Positions 33,191-42,608 of a stretch of DNA of 64,000 bases are shown here, piece after piece (the stretch's first letter is position 1; each line of letters begins with the position of its first letter). The DNA is from DAOUVR01 sp034430535 (GTDB taxonomy: Bacteria; Chloroflexota; Dehalococcoidia; E44-bin15). The stretch is taken from NCBI GenBank assembly GCA_964443325.1, contig CAYUCL010000006.1, positions 1-64,000 of the forward strand. The letters are read 5' to 3'. The notes beneath the pieces were generated by a model. It saw only the letters and a list, made by a program, of their open reading frames with translations, had not been told where the DNA came from and made no database searches. The position numbers and the translations under genes are program-made.

Positions 33191-34273
33191 ATGGTAAAGC
33201 AACATACGGCGAAAGAGCAAGTCACAAACGAGTTGGCGGCGTTGCAGCAGCGAATCAGTGAACTGGAAGCAGCGGAAGCCGAGCACAAGCGAGTGGAGGA
33301 GGCACTCAGGGAATCTGAAGAACTGTCGCGAGGCCTGATCGAGGCGGCCACAGTCGGCACATACATTGTCCAGGATGGAAAATTCCAGTATATCAACCCG
33401 GAGTACGCACAGATTTCAGGTTACACCGCGGATGAGCTTCTGATGACATATTCCCTCGATTACGTCCACCCTGACGACAGAGAGGCAGTCAGGACGAAGG
33501 CGATAGAGCACCTGAAGGGCCGCGATAGGAGATCCTACGAGTTCAGGCTTGTGCGCAAGGATGGGGAGATACGGTGGATTCTGGAGAGGGTCGCTTCCAT
33601 CCCTTACAAAGGGCAGCGAGCAACGATAGGAAGCTTTATGGATATCAGCGAGCGCAAGCGGGCGGAGGAAGCGCTCAGATACAATGTTGAAAGACTGCAA
33701 AGAATGCTGGGGCAGACGGTTGGTGTGCTGGCATCAGTTGTTGAAGTGAGGGACCCCACCACCGCTGGTCACCAGCGGCGAGTGGCCCACCTGGCGAGTG
33801 CCATAGCCAGCGAGATGGGCCTAATAGCGGATCAGATCACTGGAATCTATATGGCCGGGCTTGTTCACGATGTGGGAGCGATATATACCCCCAGCGATAT
33901 CCTCACTAAGCCGGGCCGGCTGGACGATGCTGAATTCAGCATGGTGAAAGACCAGCCGCGGGTCTCCTATGACATATTGAAGATGATAGAGTTCCCGTGG
34001 CCGGTGGCCGAAGTGGTCCTCCAGCACCGAGAAAGGATGGACGGGTCTGGCTATCCTGCTGGTCTATCGGGCGAAGATATCCTGCTTGAGGCGAGGATTC
34101 TGGGCGTGGCCGACGTGGTGGAGGCCATGACCTCCGACCGCCCCTACCGTCCGGCTCCGGGCATAGATGTAGCCCTGGAGGAGATCTCAAAGAACCGGGG
34201 CATCCTGTATGACCCGGTGGTGGTAGATACCTGCTTGAGTCTCTTCAACGAGAAGAAGTTCAAGTTTGAGTAG
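33191..34273 (+). CDS. PAS-HD-GYP protein with degenerate metal site (paralogue)
   Basis: A 360-residue close paralogue of the protein at 29814: coiled-coil head (LQQRISELEAAEAEHKRVEEAL), PAS (~45-160), HD-GYP (~170-350). H226-D227 are kept. The HDxGK Lys is Ala (HDVGA, A230), and the HHE motif is H-R280-E, as in the other copy. The GYP motif is intact. That both copies keep the fold but share the same missing ligands suggests the change is old and tolerated. ATG 33191 follows GTGGGA; the frame is open to TTG 33176. Confidence 0.88.
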   Translation: MVKQHTAKEQVTNELAALQQRISELEAAEAEHKRVEEALRESEELSRGLIEAATVGTYIVQDGKFQYINPEYAQISGYTADELLMTYSLDYVHPDDREAVRTKAIEHLKGRDRRSYEFRLVRKDGEIRWILERVASIPYKGQRATIGSFMDISERKRAEEALRYNVERLQRMLGQTVGVLASVVEVRDPTTAGHQRRVAHLASAIASEMGLIADQITGIYMAGLVHDVGAIYTPSDILTKPGRLDDAEFSMVKDQPRVSYDILKMIEFPWPVAEVVLQHRERMDGSGYPAGLSGEDILLEARILGVADVVEAMTSDRPYRPAPGIDVALEEISKNRGILYDPVVVDTCLSLFNEKKFKFE

Positions 34274-34299
34274 GGGGGTGGAGGTGTAAATCCCGATCG

Positions 34300-34689
34300 A
34301 GTCGCAGGGTTACGCCGCCCATAGTTGAGTATGTCAGCGGTCACCTCGAGACGAGCGTGGCATTTCACCAAGGCCTAGGGAACTTGGTGCTCAAGGTCAG
34401 TGCCGCCGACGGTGGTCAGGACCCGCCCGGCTCCAGTCAGGAGAATAGTGGGGAGCCTCGGCGAACCAGAGAAGGTAATGGCGATATTGTGTTCGGAGGA
34501 GACGAGCTAGTACTAGAGCGCCCAGATATGATCGTGGCAATTACAAGGATCGGGTCAGTTGAAAAATGTAGTTGCCCAATTCATTGGGTTGGTCGATATA
34601 TGTCATTTGTTGATCTGTCCTATCCGCCTTTGTCGGCACAGGAGGAGGTCTTATCTCCTCTTTATGGAGTGAATATGGCAGCCGCTTAA
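34300..34689 (+). pseudogene. Decayed KaiB-like copy
   Basis: The DNA follows 30900-31246 (shared GATCGAGTCGCAGGGTT, CAGGAGAATAGTGGGGAGCC, GAGAAGGTA-TGGCGAT, GCCTTTGTCGG), but the KaiB frame is broken several times. An inserted GTAGTTGCCC-type repeat with a TGTTGATCTGTCCTAT block (about 34567-34625) splits the 3' part. Not functional. Confidence 0.65.
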
Positions 34690-34693
34690 CCTA

Positions 34694-34865
34694 TATGGGG
34701 TAGGTTGGAGCATCCGCTCCAACCACACCTTGAGCAAATGCCCGACAGGGTCGGATCATTCGACTCAAGGCTACCCTATTTGGGTAAGCGCCCCGATATG
34801 ATCGGGGCAACTACAGTTACTGCTGGTGGCTAGCGGTAATAGGCAACAAAAAGGAATGAGTCGCA
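34694..34865. repeat. GGTTGGAGCATCCG / GCTCAAGGCTACCC block, second copy
   Basis: Repeats the block at 31253-31375, including GCGGTAACAGGCAACAAAAAGGA-like sequence at its right end. It was duplicated with the PAS-HD-GYP/KaiB-like unit. Confidence 0.65.
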
Positions 34866-34866
34866 G

Positions 34867-35050
34867 ACCGTTCGTGGTCAGCTTTACACCGTTCGTGGTC
34901 AACTGTATACCATTCGTGGTGAACTGTACACCGTTCGTGGTGAACTGTACACCGTTCGTGGTGAACTGTACACCGTTCGTGGTGAGCTTGTCGAACCATG
35001 AACGGCCCTTCGGTGAACTCAGGACAGGCCCTTCGACAAGCTCAGGGCAA
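34867..35050. repeat. Exact 21-bp tandem array, CCGTTCGTGG family
   Basis: CCGTTCGTGGT (or CCATTCGTGGT) starts at 34868, 34889, 34910, 34931, 34952 and 34973, exactly 21 bp apart, with GAACTGTACA between. The array ends in GTCGAACCATGAACGG and two GGCCCTTC...CTCAGG(A/G)CA units. Single copies elsewhere lack the expansion. Confidence 0.85.
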
Positions 35051-35139
35051 ACGGACTAAACGCCACCCACTTTCCGGGTGTCTGGGGGTAGGCATATGTC
35101 AATCGTTGACCTGTCCTATTCGCCTTCTTGATTGACAGA

Positions 35140-35227
35140 CTCAGGTGTTTCGAAGGTAAAAATCAGGGATTCCACGACCGAACTCAGGGATTTCCCGATT
35201 GTGGGCTGAGCCATAACAATGTAGTGT
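35140..35227 (+). promoter_or_regulatory. TCAGG-array promoter module, copy 6
   Basis: Repeats start at 35141, 35163 and 35184. The -35 TTGTGG is at 35199-35204, the spacer is 17 bp and the -10 TAGTGT is at 35222-35227. It precedes the 1764-residue sensor gene, with a terminator in the leader. Confidence 0.7.
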
Positions 35228-35323
35228 AGGCATGAGTGTAACTAACTAGAAAAAACCATCTACGGTTAGGAAGATTCCAGTACGATGGCGGGGGCTGCTA
35301 TATGAAGAGCTGGTTATCTATGG

Positions 35324-35357
35324 GCCTTTCTCATAGGGGAGAGGCTTTATATTTTTT
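35324..35357 (+). terminator. Intrinsic terminator in the leader of the 1764-aa sensor
   Basis: GCCTTTCTC (35324-35332) pairs with GGGAGAGGC (35337-35345) around ATAG, followed by TTTATATTTTTTA. It lies between the module promoter and the start at 35535, not after a gene. It resembles the terminator in the leader at 12411. Candidate attenuator. Confidence 0.7.
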
Positions 35358-35534
35358 AGGTGGTATCGGTGGTGTTGTGCTTCAGACTATGGAGCGTCGC
35401 TATTCCGCGACACCCAAACAGGCTGAAAGCGTGTCGGCAGCGAATCTATTGGATGAGGTGATATATCGTCACATCAAAACGGGTGACGGGCTGTGGTTGC
35501 CTGAAATTGCCGCTCTTTTTAGGAGGCACACGAA

Positions 35535-38500
35535 ATGAAAGATCAACACAAGACAAAAGAGCAACTCATTAAGGAATTGGCGCAGATGCGCCAGCGACTC
35601 GCTGAATGTAAAGTATCAGAAGCCGAGCGAAAGCGGGTGGAGGAGGAAGTAAAGCAACTGAGTTCTGCTGTTGATCAGTCCATTGACGGCATAGCCATAG
35701 GTGACCTTGAACCGAAGATGACGTATGTCAACGATGCCTTTGCCCAGATGCACGGCTACTCGCCCGAGGAAATGATGGGGATGAAAGTTGCGAACCTGCA
35801 CAACGAGGAACAGATGGACGAGTTCAAAACGGGTATCGATCAGATAATGACGCAGGGTTCATGGATGGGTGAAATAGGGCATGTTAGAAAGGATGGAGCG
35901 CCTTTTCCCACATACATGTCGGTTACTTTGTTGAAGGATAGCGACGGCAATCCGACAGGAATTGTGGCAGTTGCAAGAGACATCACCGAGCGCAAGCGGG
36001 CGGAGGGGGCGCTGCGGGAGTCGGAGGAGAAGTTCTCCAAGGCCTTTCGTTCCAGCCCTATCCCGATGGTTATTGCGGTGCTTGAAGATGGACGCGCTAT
36101 CGATGTAAACGAAAGTCTTTTACATATGACCGGCTATTGTCGCGAAGAGTTCAGAGGTCGGAAGAGGGGCGAACTGGGTTTCTGGGTAAATCCAGAGAAC
36201 CATGCCAGAATAGTGCAGATATTGCGTGACCAGGGGCAGATTCGCGATAGAGAGGAGGAGTATCGCATAAAGTCGGGCGAGATCCGTACCGCGCTGACTT
36301 CAGCAGAGATAGTTCACATTGGCGATGAACTGTGCGCGCTCTACGTACTCAATGACATCACCGAGCGAAAGCGGGCGGAGGAGGCGCTGCGTGAGACTGA
36401 GAACCGCTACAAGGCCATCTTTGATAACCGGCTGCAGATGGTCTACATCAATGATGGCAAGGGGCTTTTTCTTGACGCCAACGATTACGCTCTGGAGCGG
36501 CTAGGATACACTCGCGATGATCTTGGAAAGGTCTCGTTCCAGGACATGATCCATCCAGACGACCTTCCAGCGATACTACAAGTTTTTTCAGAGATCTTGA
36601 CCAAGGGCTCCATGGAACGCTCTATTGAAATTCGCCTCGTTACCAAATCCGGAGAGATAATCTGGGTTGAGACTTTCGGCATTCCCCTTGAGCGCGATGT
36701 TGACCATTATATGGCTCTGGGTATTGCAAATGACATCACCGAGCGCAAGAAGGCAGAGGAGGCGCTGCGGGAGAGCGAGGAAAAATATCGCCATGTGGTC
36801 GAGCGGGCAAATGACGGCATTCTGATTATTCAGGATGGGACAATCAAGTATGCCAATCGGCGTGCGGAGGAATTAAGCGGGTACATTTTTGCACAGACCA
36901 CTGAGGCGCAGTTTATTAATTATCTCCATCCCGATGAAATTCCCAAAGTGGTTGAGCGATACCAGCGACGTATGGCAGGGGAGGATGTCGAACCGGTATA
37001 TGAGACGATTATGAGGCGCGAAGACGGCAGTGATATATATGTCGAGATCAATGCAGGAACAATTTCATATCGGGGAGAACCGGCGGATCTTGTTTTCATC
37101 CACGACATCACCGAGCGCAAGCAGGCAGAGCAGGCGTTGAGGCAGTCCGAGTACAAATTTAGAACTGCCCTTGAGTCGGCAAGGGATGGCATCCTCATAA
37201 CTAGTAACGATGGCTCAGTGGTGGACATCAACAGGACGTTGCTGAACGCTTTGGGATACGATTCTAAGGAGCAAGTCATCGGTAGAAACTCTCTTGAGCT
37301 TCTTGCGGTCGAGCGATCCCAAAAGCAACTGGATGGCGTGCGACGGGAGATGGCTCAAAAAGGCCACATTAGCAACGTGGAGTTAATGGGACTCACCCGC
37401 GATGGTAGAAAGGTGCCGGTTGAGGTAACCGTCTCCAACATGACTGACGACGAAGGGCAGCCTGCAGGGTCTATTGTTGTAATAAGGGATATCACCCAAC
37501 GCAAGAGGGCTGAGGAGGCGCTGAAGGAGTCGGAGGAGTTGTCCCGGGGAATGCTGGAGGCCGCAACGATCGGTATATACATCGTCCAGGATGGGAAATT
37601 CCAGTATGTCAACCCGCAGTTCGAGCACATAGGGGGCTACACTGCGGATGACTTTTTAGGGAAAGATTCTCTCGAGCATGTCCACTCTGAAGATAGAGAG
37701 ATGGTCAGGAAGAAAGCGATAGAGCAATTAAAGGGACAGAGTACCCAGCCATATGAGTACAGGTTTATATGTAAGGGCGGAGGGGAATTGTGGATACTGG
37801 AGAAGGTCAGTTCCATCCAGTATAAAGGGAAACCGGCGGCGATCGGGAGCTTTATAGACATCACCGAGCGCAAGCAGGCGGAGGGGAAGCTAGAACGTTT
37901 GAACCTCGTGCTTCGCACCATCGGCGACGTCAACCAGCTCATCGCTAAAGAAAAGGACCGCGACAAGCTGATTAAAGCGACCTGCGACGCCTTCCTCGAG
38001 CATAGCAGTTACTATAATGCCTGGATGGCCCTGTTTGATGAGTCAGGAGAGCTTGTTGCCACTGCCGAAGCTGGCCTGGGCAATAATTTCCTGCCAATGG
38101 TAGACCAGCTCAAGCGTGGTCAGTTGACCAAATGCGGGCGCAGGGCGCTGAGGCAATCGGGCGTTGTGGTAACCAAAGACCCGTCTTCAACATGTCGTGA
38201 TTGCTCATTAGCGGACAAGTACCCAGGCAGAGCGGCCATCACCACCCGGATAGAATACGAAGGAAGGGTCTACGGCCTGCTGTCCGCCTCGATGCCACGA
38301 GCTTTCATCACGGAGGAACAAGAGCTATCCCTGTTCAAAGAGGTTGCCGCCGACATCGCTTTCGCCCTCTACACCATAGAACTGGAGGTGGAGCGCAAGC
38401 GGATGGAGGAGGCACTTCGGGAGAGCGAGGAGAGGCTCAGGGCGCTCATACAGAACGCCCCTGACGCCATCTATACCAACGACCTTGAGGGCAATTTCAC

Positions 38501-40829
38501 CAGTGGGAACAAAAAAGCAGAGGAATTGGTCGGCTATTCCCGGCAGGAGCTCACCGGTGAGAACTTCTTCGATAAAGGGATTCTACCTGGGGAGTATGTC
38601 CCCAAAGCGATAGAGCTTCTGGAAAGGAACAGGAGAGGTGAACCGACGGGGCCTGATGAATTTGAATTGGTCAGGAAGGACGGCACCAGTGTGGTCGTGG
38701 AGATATCGACCTTCCCGGTGAACAGAGGAGGGGAGGTTGAGATTATGGGCATAGCCCGCGACATTACCGAGCGCAAGAAAGCAGATGAGGCGCTACGGGA
38801 GAGCGAGGAAAAACTGCGTGCCACATTTGGGACCATGTCTGATGCGATAGCTGTTACCGATGTATCCGGCAATCTCGTAGACATAAACGAGGCAACAGTG
38901 CGCCTGCTTGGTTACAGGCAGAAGGAAGAGCTTATCGGGAGAAACGCTCTTGATCTTATCGCTGAAAGAGACAGGGCTAAGGCTGCGGAAGATATTGGAA
39001 AGGCATTGGTAGAGGGGGACACTTCGCTCACAGAGTATGCGTTGCTGACCGAAAACGGTGGAGAAGTAGAGATCGAGGCGAGCGCTGCCCTCCTGCGTGA
39101 CGGATCCGGGAATCCGGCAGGGGTAATCGCGGTAATGAGGGATATCACCGAGCGCAAGCGGGCGGAGGAGGAGATTCATCGCTACAACAAGCGGCTTGAA
39201 GCGCTCCACGCCATCAGCGCCGCGGTGAGCCAGACCATGGACCTGGATGAGATGCTAAACAGCGCCCTGGAGAAGGTGCTTGAGGTTACTGAGACACAGG
39301 CAGGCTATATACATCTCTATGACTGGGAAAGAAAGGAACTTGCTCTAAGGGCCCATCGGGGGATATCCGAGAAGTATGCTGCAACTCTGGAAAGATTGCC
39401 GGTGAGTGAGAAAGTCATACGGCGCTGGCAGAACAAGCCGGAGCCCAGTTTCAGGGCGCGTGGAATTGTAAGCGAGCTCGCTGATAGTGAAGCAACCGCC
39501 GCCGAGCTGGAAGACGGCATAGCAGTGCTGGCGACACTGCCCCTGGCGTCCAAATCGGGGATGCATGGAGGTTTGACCCTTGTCGGCGGCACACGCCGCT
39601 GGTTCTCCCCCGAGGAGCTGGAGCTTCTCAAGGCTATATGCAACGAAATAGCGGTGGGCATAGAGAACGCCGAGCTACTCGAGAGAACGAGAGAGCTATC
39701 GGTGACTGATGAGCTGACCGAGCTGTACAATCGCCGCCACTTCTACGAGGTGCTTGAGAACGAGATGGCCCGCACGCAGCGCTATGGTGGCTGCTTCACT
39801 CTGGCAATGCTCGACCTTGATGAATTCAAGCAATACAACGATAGATTTGGGCACACCAATGGCGATGCCATCCTGAGGTCCGTTGGCCAAACGCTCAGGT
39901 CGCAATTGAGGAATGCCGACATGGTCTTTCGCTACGGGGGCGATGAGTTCACCCTCGTCCTGCCGGCAACTGATGCGGCAAAAGCCAGGAAGATTGTGGA
40001 CCGCATCAGGGTAAAAAGGTTACAAGGGCTTAAGGCCGATAATGAAGGTTTGGAACACTGTCTCGGGTTCAGCGCTGGAATCGCTCAGTTCCCTGAGAAT
40101 GCTGAAACGGCGGATGCCCTGGTATTCCTGGCCGACGCTGCCCTGTACCGTTCCAAGAGAGGGGGAGGAGGTAAATCTACGCTGGTCTCCGAGCTGGGGG
40201 GACTTGCAGCGGGCGCCCTGGACAGTGCAACCATGGACCAGGTCTATGCCCTGGCGGCTATGGTAGATGCCAAGGACCCGCATACCTATGGTCACTCGAA
40301 GAGGGTCGCCACAATATCGGAAATGATAGGCAAAGAAATCGCTCTACAGCCAAAAGAGCTAGCCGACTTACGCGCCGCTGCCCTGCTGCATGATATTGGC
40401 AAAGTGGGCGTACCCGACTCGATCCTGACCAAATCTGGCAAGCCGACAGAGCATGAATGGAAAATCCTAAAGAAGCACCCTGTTGAAGGGGCTAGGATCA
40501 TAGGCTATGTGAAGGAACTCGAAGGGTTGGTGCCCTTAGTGCGGCACCACCACGAGTGGTGTAACGGCACCGGCTATCCAGATGGGCTAAGGGGAGAAGA
40601 CATACCCCTTGGCGCCAGGATCATAAGCATAGCTGATGCCTATGACACCATGACCACGCAGCGTCCCTACCGGGATGTCGTGTCTCAGGAAGAGGCACTT
40701 GAGGAACTGAGGCGGTGTTCTGGGACGCAGTTCGACTCTGAGCTTGTTGAGGCGTTTGGCCGCGCTCTGAATAGGACTATTCAGCAAGATGCTGGCAAAA
40801 TGAAGTCCCCCTCTTTAGTCACGAAATAG
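35535..40829 (+). CDS. Giant multi-PAS/GAF GGDEF-HD-GYP protein
   Basis: A 1764-residue soluble c-di-GMP protein with no membrane segment. Six PAS domains (ends near 149, 274, 400, 524, 652, 775), a GAF (~785-945, with CRDCSLA), two more PAS (ends near 1076 and 1203), a second GAF (~1215-1380), GGDEF (~1390-1550) and HD-GYP (~1565-1750). The GGDEF motif is intact from G1468 with RxxD (RNAD) five residues before it. H1619-D-IGK, HHHE and G1680-Y-P are intact, so both synthesis and hydrolysis are possible. AGGAGG precedes the ATG. The C-terminal half closely matches the protein at 20770; the first GAF matches that of the kinase at 12509. Confidence 0.93.
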   Translation: MKDQHKTKEQLIKELAQMRQRLAECKVSEAERKRVEEEVKQLSSAVDQSIDGIAIGDLEPKMTYVNDAFAQMHGYSPEEMMGMKVANLHNEEQMDEFKTGIDQIMTQGSWMGEIGHVRKDGAPFPTYMSVTLLKDSDGNPTGIVAVARDITERKRAEGALRESEEKFSKAFRSSPIPMVIAVLEDGRAIDVNESLLHMTGYCREEFRGRKRGELGFWVNPENHARIVQILRDQGQIRDREEEYRIKSGEIRTALTSAEIVHIGDELCALYVLNDITERKRAEEALRETENRYKAIFDNRLQMVYINDGKGLFLDANDYALERLGYTRDDLGKVSFQDMIHPDDLPAILQVFSEILTKGSMERSIEIRLVTKSGEIIWVETFGIPLERDVDHYMALGIANDITERKKAEEALRESEEKYRHVVERANDGILIIQDGTIKYANRRAEELSGYIFAQTTEAQFINYLHPDEIPKVVERYQRRMAGEDVEPVYETIMRREDGSDIYVEINAGTISYRGEPADLVFIHDITERKQAEQALRQSEYKFRTALESARDGILITSNDGSVVDINRTLLNALGYDSKEQVIGRNSLELLAVERSQKQLDGVRREMAQKGHISNVELMGLTRDGRKVPVEVTVSNMTDDEGQPAGSIVVIRDITQRKRAEEALKESEELSRGMLEAATIGIYIVQDGKFQYVNPQFEHIGGYTADDFLGKDSLEHVHSEDREMVRKKAIEQLKGQSTQPYEYRFICKGGGELWILEKVSSIQYKGKPAAIGSFIDITERKQAEGKLERLNLVLRTIGDVNQLIAKEKDRDKLIKATCDAFLEHSSYYNAWMALFDESGELVATAEAGLGNNFLPMVDQLKRGQLTKCGRRALRQSGVVVTKDPSSTCRDCSLADKYPGRAAITTRIEYEGRVYGLLSASMPRAFITEEQELSLFKEVAADIAFALYTIELEVERKRMEEALRESEERLRALIQNAPDAIYTNDLEGNFTSGNKKAEELVGYSRQELTGENFFDKGILPGEYVPKAIELLERNRRGEPTGPDEFELVRKDGTSVVVEISTFPVNRGGEVEIMGIARDITERKKADEALRESEEKLRATFGTMSDAIAVTDVSGNLVDINEATVRLLGYRQKEELIGRNALDLIAERDRAKAAEDIGKALVEGDTSLTEYALLTENGGEVEIEASAALLRDGSGNPAGVIAVMRDITERKRAEEEIHRYNKRLEALHAISAAVSQTMDLDEMLNSALEKVLEVTETQAGYIHLYDWERKELALRAHRGISEKYAATLERLPVSEKVIRRWQNKPEPSFRARGIVSELADSEATAAELEDGIAVLATLPLASKSGMHGGLTLVGGTRRWFSPEELELLKAICNEIAVGIENAELLERTRELSVTDELTELYNRRHFYEVLENEMARTQRYGGCFTLAMLDLDEFKQYNDRFGHTNGDAILRSVGQTLRSQLRNADMVFRYGGDEFTLVLPATDAAKARKIVDRIRVKRLQGLKADNEGLEHCLGFSAGIAQFPENAETADALVFLADAALYRSKRGGGGKSTLVSELGGLAAGALDSATMDQVYALAAMVDAKDPHTYGHSKRVATISEMIGKEIALQPKELADLRAAALLHDIGKVGVPDSILTKSGKPTEHEWKILKKHPVEGARIIGYVKELEGLVPLVRHHHEWCNGTGYPDGLRGEDIPLGARIISIADAYDTMTTQRPYRDVVSQEEALEELRRCSGTQFDSELVEAFGRALNRTIQQDAGKMKSPSLVTK

Positions 40830-41590
40830 TCCCTTGGAAGTCCTCCCCACCATAGCGGGAGTAGCGTCGCCATTTAATCTCTCTGTGGGGTAGGTCGGTC
40901 GCCTAAGGCGACCGACCACACCTTGAGCACCCCGATTTGTCAACGATATGTCATTCTGAGGGAGGCCGAGGAAAGCGGGGGCGACCGAAGAATCTTAGGA
41001 AAGGCGGGCGGGAATAGATCCTCCCTCCCCTGGCGGGAGGCGAGTCGCCTTTGGAGACTGGCGGGAGGGTCCTTCCCTGGAAGGAGAGGGAGGGGGAACT
41101 TCACCCTCACCCTCGCCCTCTCCTCGCCAGAGTTCGCATCAGGCGACCCTTCAAGGGAGAGGGGATAGAAGAGAGCATCCGCTCCAACCACGCCTTGAGC
41201 CCTTCAGCGGAAGGGCTCAAGGCTATCCTGTTTTGGTAAGCGCCCCGATATGGTCGGGGCAACTATTAAAGAAAGGGGGGGTGAAAAATGTAGTTGCCCA
41301 TCCTTCTTTGAAGGATTGGGCGTGCGGGCATATATCATTATGAGTAGGGGCGGGTTTCAAACCCGCCCCTACAATTAGTTACACGAGGCCCGAAGAACCT
41401 CCACCCCACCGAGACTCTTCCCCTTCACAAAGAGAAGGGACTCAGAATAACAGTGATGATGGGCGGGCAACCAGCAATATATCTCCAAGGTATTGGACGA
41501 CAACACCTATAAAATCCTATCACACTGATTTTTCCTACCACTTATGCCACAGCTTCCACTGTTGACCTGTCCTATTCGACTTCTTGATTG
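40830..41590. repeat. Repeat-filled intergenic stretch
   Basis: Contains GGGGTAGGTCGGTCGCC/GGCGACCGACC (about 40890-40920), a GGGAGGCGAGTCGCC / CTCTCCTCGCCAG block (41020-41165), the GCTCAAGG element (41195-41240), a GTAGTTGCCCATCCTTC inverted repeat (41288-41330), the GGGGCGGGTTT palindrome (41344-41372) and a GAGACTCTTCCCC...CAGAATAACAG element (41411-41453). No gene is seen. Confidence 0.7.
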
Positions 41591-41596
41591 ACAAGA

Positions 41597-41663
41597 CTCA
41601 GGTGTTTCGAAGGCACAAATCAGGGATTTCCCGATTGTGCACTGAGCTATCATGTTGTAGTTT
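41597..41663 (+). promoter_or_regulatory. TCAGG-array promoter module, copy 7 (two repeats)
   Basis: Repeats start at 41598 and 41620. The -35 TTGTGC is at 41635-41640, the spacer is 17 bp and the -10 TAGTTT is at 41658-41663. It precedes the membrane protein gene at 41759. An ATCCAAAA...TTTTGGGAT hairpin (about 41703-41725) lies in the leader. Confidence 0.7.
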
Positions 41664-41758
41664 GGGCATATTAGCAGAAGACATGGGGCAGAATAAGTTA
41701 GGGATCCAAAATCCCGTTTTGGGATAGGAAATTTCAGATTATACGACGGAGGTGAAAC

Positions 41759-42223
41759 ATGCTAGCGGCGGCGATGGTTTTCGCACTTATGGGTGGAGTG
41801 GCGTATCTCTTAGCAGGTCTTGTCGTCACTATTGTAGGCGTACCTGTGGGCGACGCTTGGACCACCGCTACTCTGACAAGTGCACCCTGGTGGATAGTAA
41901 TGATGATACCAATCGGATTAGCTGGCATTATCGGCGGCGGTTGGGTACGCTGGAACCGCAATGCAGGGGGAATTCTATTGTGGCTGGCTAGCGCCGCTTT
42001 TATTGTGATCGGCCTGGTTTCGATACGTGAAGTGCTGGCGTTAATTGCTGATAGTCCTCTCTCCGTGCAAGGCTGGCAATGGATCATTTTGCTAGCTTTG
42101 GTTTCCTATTTTATAGGGGCACTGCTGGCACTGATGCTGGGGGGCACTTTATCTTTGGTTGGGGGGATGAGGGAAACTCAAGCCAAGGGTTCGCTAAGAA
42201 CGGCAAAGGCGAAGAGCATGTGA
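41759..42223 (+). CDS. Four-helix membrane protein, hypothetical
   Basis: A 154-residue protein with four hydrophobic segments (about 5-30, 42-60, 68-90 and 105-130) and a short basic tail. No catalytic motif is seen and I do not recognise the family. GGAGGTG lies 4 bp before the ATG. It is the first gene after promoter module copy 7 and comes before the hybrid kinase, so it may be part of that signalling unit, for example as a membrane partner. This is inference. Confidence 0.7.
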   Translation: MLAAAMVFALMGGVAYLLAGLVVTIVGVPVGDAWTTATLTSAPWWIVMMIPIGLAGIIGGGWVRWNRNAGGILLWLASAAFIVIGLVSIREVLALIADSPLSVQGWQWIILLALVSYFIGALLALMLGGTLSLVGGMRETQAKGSLRTAKAKSM

Positions 42224-42608
42224 AGGGTGCCCACGGCCGTGTAGTCGCTTTTCGGACTGCCAAGATTCTTCGACTTCACAGTGAAGTGATAAAGGCGATG
42301 ATCTAAATCAAGGGACCGCTGGACAAGAAGAGTTGAGAAGAGGAATGTGCCCTCGGTGCTAAGAAAGATACGAAACAGGAAAGCTGTTCTTGGCTTAGGT
42401 TTCTCCGTCGGTGAAGTAAGCCCGTGTTCCATCATCCATTAGCGCGATTACCGGTAAAGTTGCTACCGCTAGACCGGGCATCTTCTCAACCGGTTTTGTT
42501 TCTACCTTTTTCCTTGTAGCAATCCGGTAAAACATGAGGTGGTCTGTGTCAGAAGCTGGGGTATATCGATATAGAAGCAAAGATATCCAGAGAGAACGAG
42601 AGGTGGCC
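42224..42608. other. Intergenic stretch before the hybrid kinase
   Basis: About 385 bp. An ACCGGTAAAG...CCGGTAAAAC direct repeat and a 46-codon minus-strand frame (42395-42535) without ribosome-binding site are the only structure seen. No promoter module copy lies here, so the kinase may depend on the upstream one. Confidence 0.4.

Noticed and set aside
34817..35059. Frames of 60-77 codons with VHHERCTVHHE or VVNCTPFVVNCTPF repeats
   Set aside because: They are translations of the 21-bp tandem repeat (seven codons per unit keep the frame open by chance).
35302..35538. 78-codon frame overlapping the start of the giant sensor gene
   Set aside because: It contains the intrinsic terminator, lacks a ribosome-binding site and matches nothing. 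A leader peptide cannot be fully excluded.
42395..42535. 46-codon minus-strand frame (MFYRIATRKKVETKPVEK start)
   Set aside because: It looks protein-like, but has no Shine-Dalgarno sequence and no relatives in the window; its extended form overlaps the hybrid kinase gene antisense.
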